In this document: in pieces, positions 23,475 to 23,947 of the stretch
Layout of the letters: each line of letters opens with the position of its first letter
Numbering within the stretch: position 1 is the stretch's first letter
From: Zoogloeaceae bacterium
GTDB taxonomy: Bacteria > Pseudomonadota > Gammaproteobacteria > Burkholderiales > Rhodocyclaceae
Reading direction: 5' to 3'
DNA: 23,947 nt
NCBI GenBank assembly: GCA_031267345.1
Contig: JAIRZG010000230.1
Location: 1-23,947 of the forward strand
Notes under the pieces: model-generated
The model's database searches: none
What the model saw: only the letters and a program-made list of their open reading frames with translations
What the model was told of the DNA's origin: nothing
Position numbers and translations under genes: made by a program

Positions 23475-23489
23475 CGGAGAATTCATGGC

Positions 23490-23947
<458 letters not shown>

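Larger units (their letters stand above)
23362..23489. other. intergenic region between the methyltransferase and the B12-domain gene
   Basis: This 128-base gap contains a perfect palindrome (23379-23400) followed at once by copy B of the dispersed repeat (23399-23474) and then a ribosome site for the next gene. No promoter was recognised. The two genes are on the same strand and could be co-transcribed through the repeat. Confidence 0.5.

Overview
The window looks like the end of a draft or metagenomic contig from a Gram-negative proteobacterium, most likely a betaproteobacterium. This is inferred from gene content and order, not from a marker gene. Supporting signs are the nudJ-like/mnmA pair, yhdP followed by a nitrilase-family amidase, ubiB, a type IV pilus PilY1 protein, type 1 argG with ppnP and yajQ, and G+C-rich codon use. 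The contig ends in 31 consecutive G, which looks like a sequencing artefact. No rRNA, tRNA, CRISPR array, transposase or phage gene was seen.

Layout. Bases 1-1089 (minus strand) hold the 5' end of a small exported protein and ilvE. Bases 1223-6001 (plus) form a tight chain: a 51-residue small ORF, a NudJ-like Nudix hydrolase, an exported protein with a possible Cys-His-Asp triad, the tRNA 2-thiouridylase mnmA, and an 816-residue repeat-type protein of unknown function. The last four open frames overlap one another. Bases 6253-10689 (plus) encode one very large PilY1-like protein, standing alone without the usual minor pilin genes. Bases 10921-19492 (minus) hold yhdP, a nitrilase-family amidase, ubiB and a short SNF2-type ATPase, with ATGA or ATGGTGA overlaps at two of the three junctions. 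Bases 19603-21745 (minus) hold argG, ppnP and yajQ. After a 470-base hairpin-rich gap, bases 22216 to the end (plus) begin a new locus: a zinc-binding SAM C-methyltransferase and the N-terminal part of a cobalamin-binding-domain protein, probably a B12-dependent radical SAM enzyme. This end is visibly more A+T-rich.

Function. Most of the window is housekeeping: branched-chain amino acid and arginine synthesis, tRNA thiolation, envelope lipid homeostasis, ubiquinone synthesis and metabolite repair. The less ordinary parts are the orphan PilY1-like protein with eroded von Willebrand A metal-site motifs, the exported possible cysteine hydrolase inside the mnmA chain, the large repeat-type protein, a two-copy dispersed palindromic repeat, the three-hairpin cluster at 21991-22091, and the methyltransferase/B12 locus that runs off the right edge.
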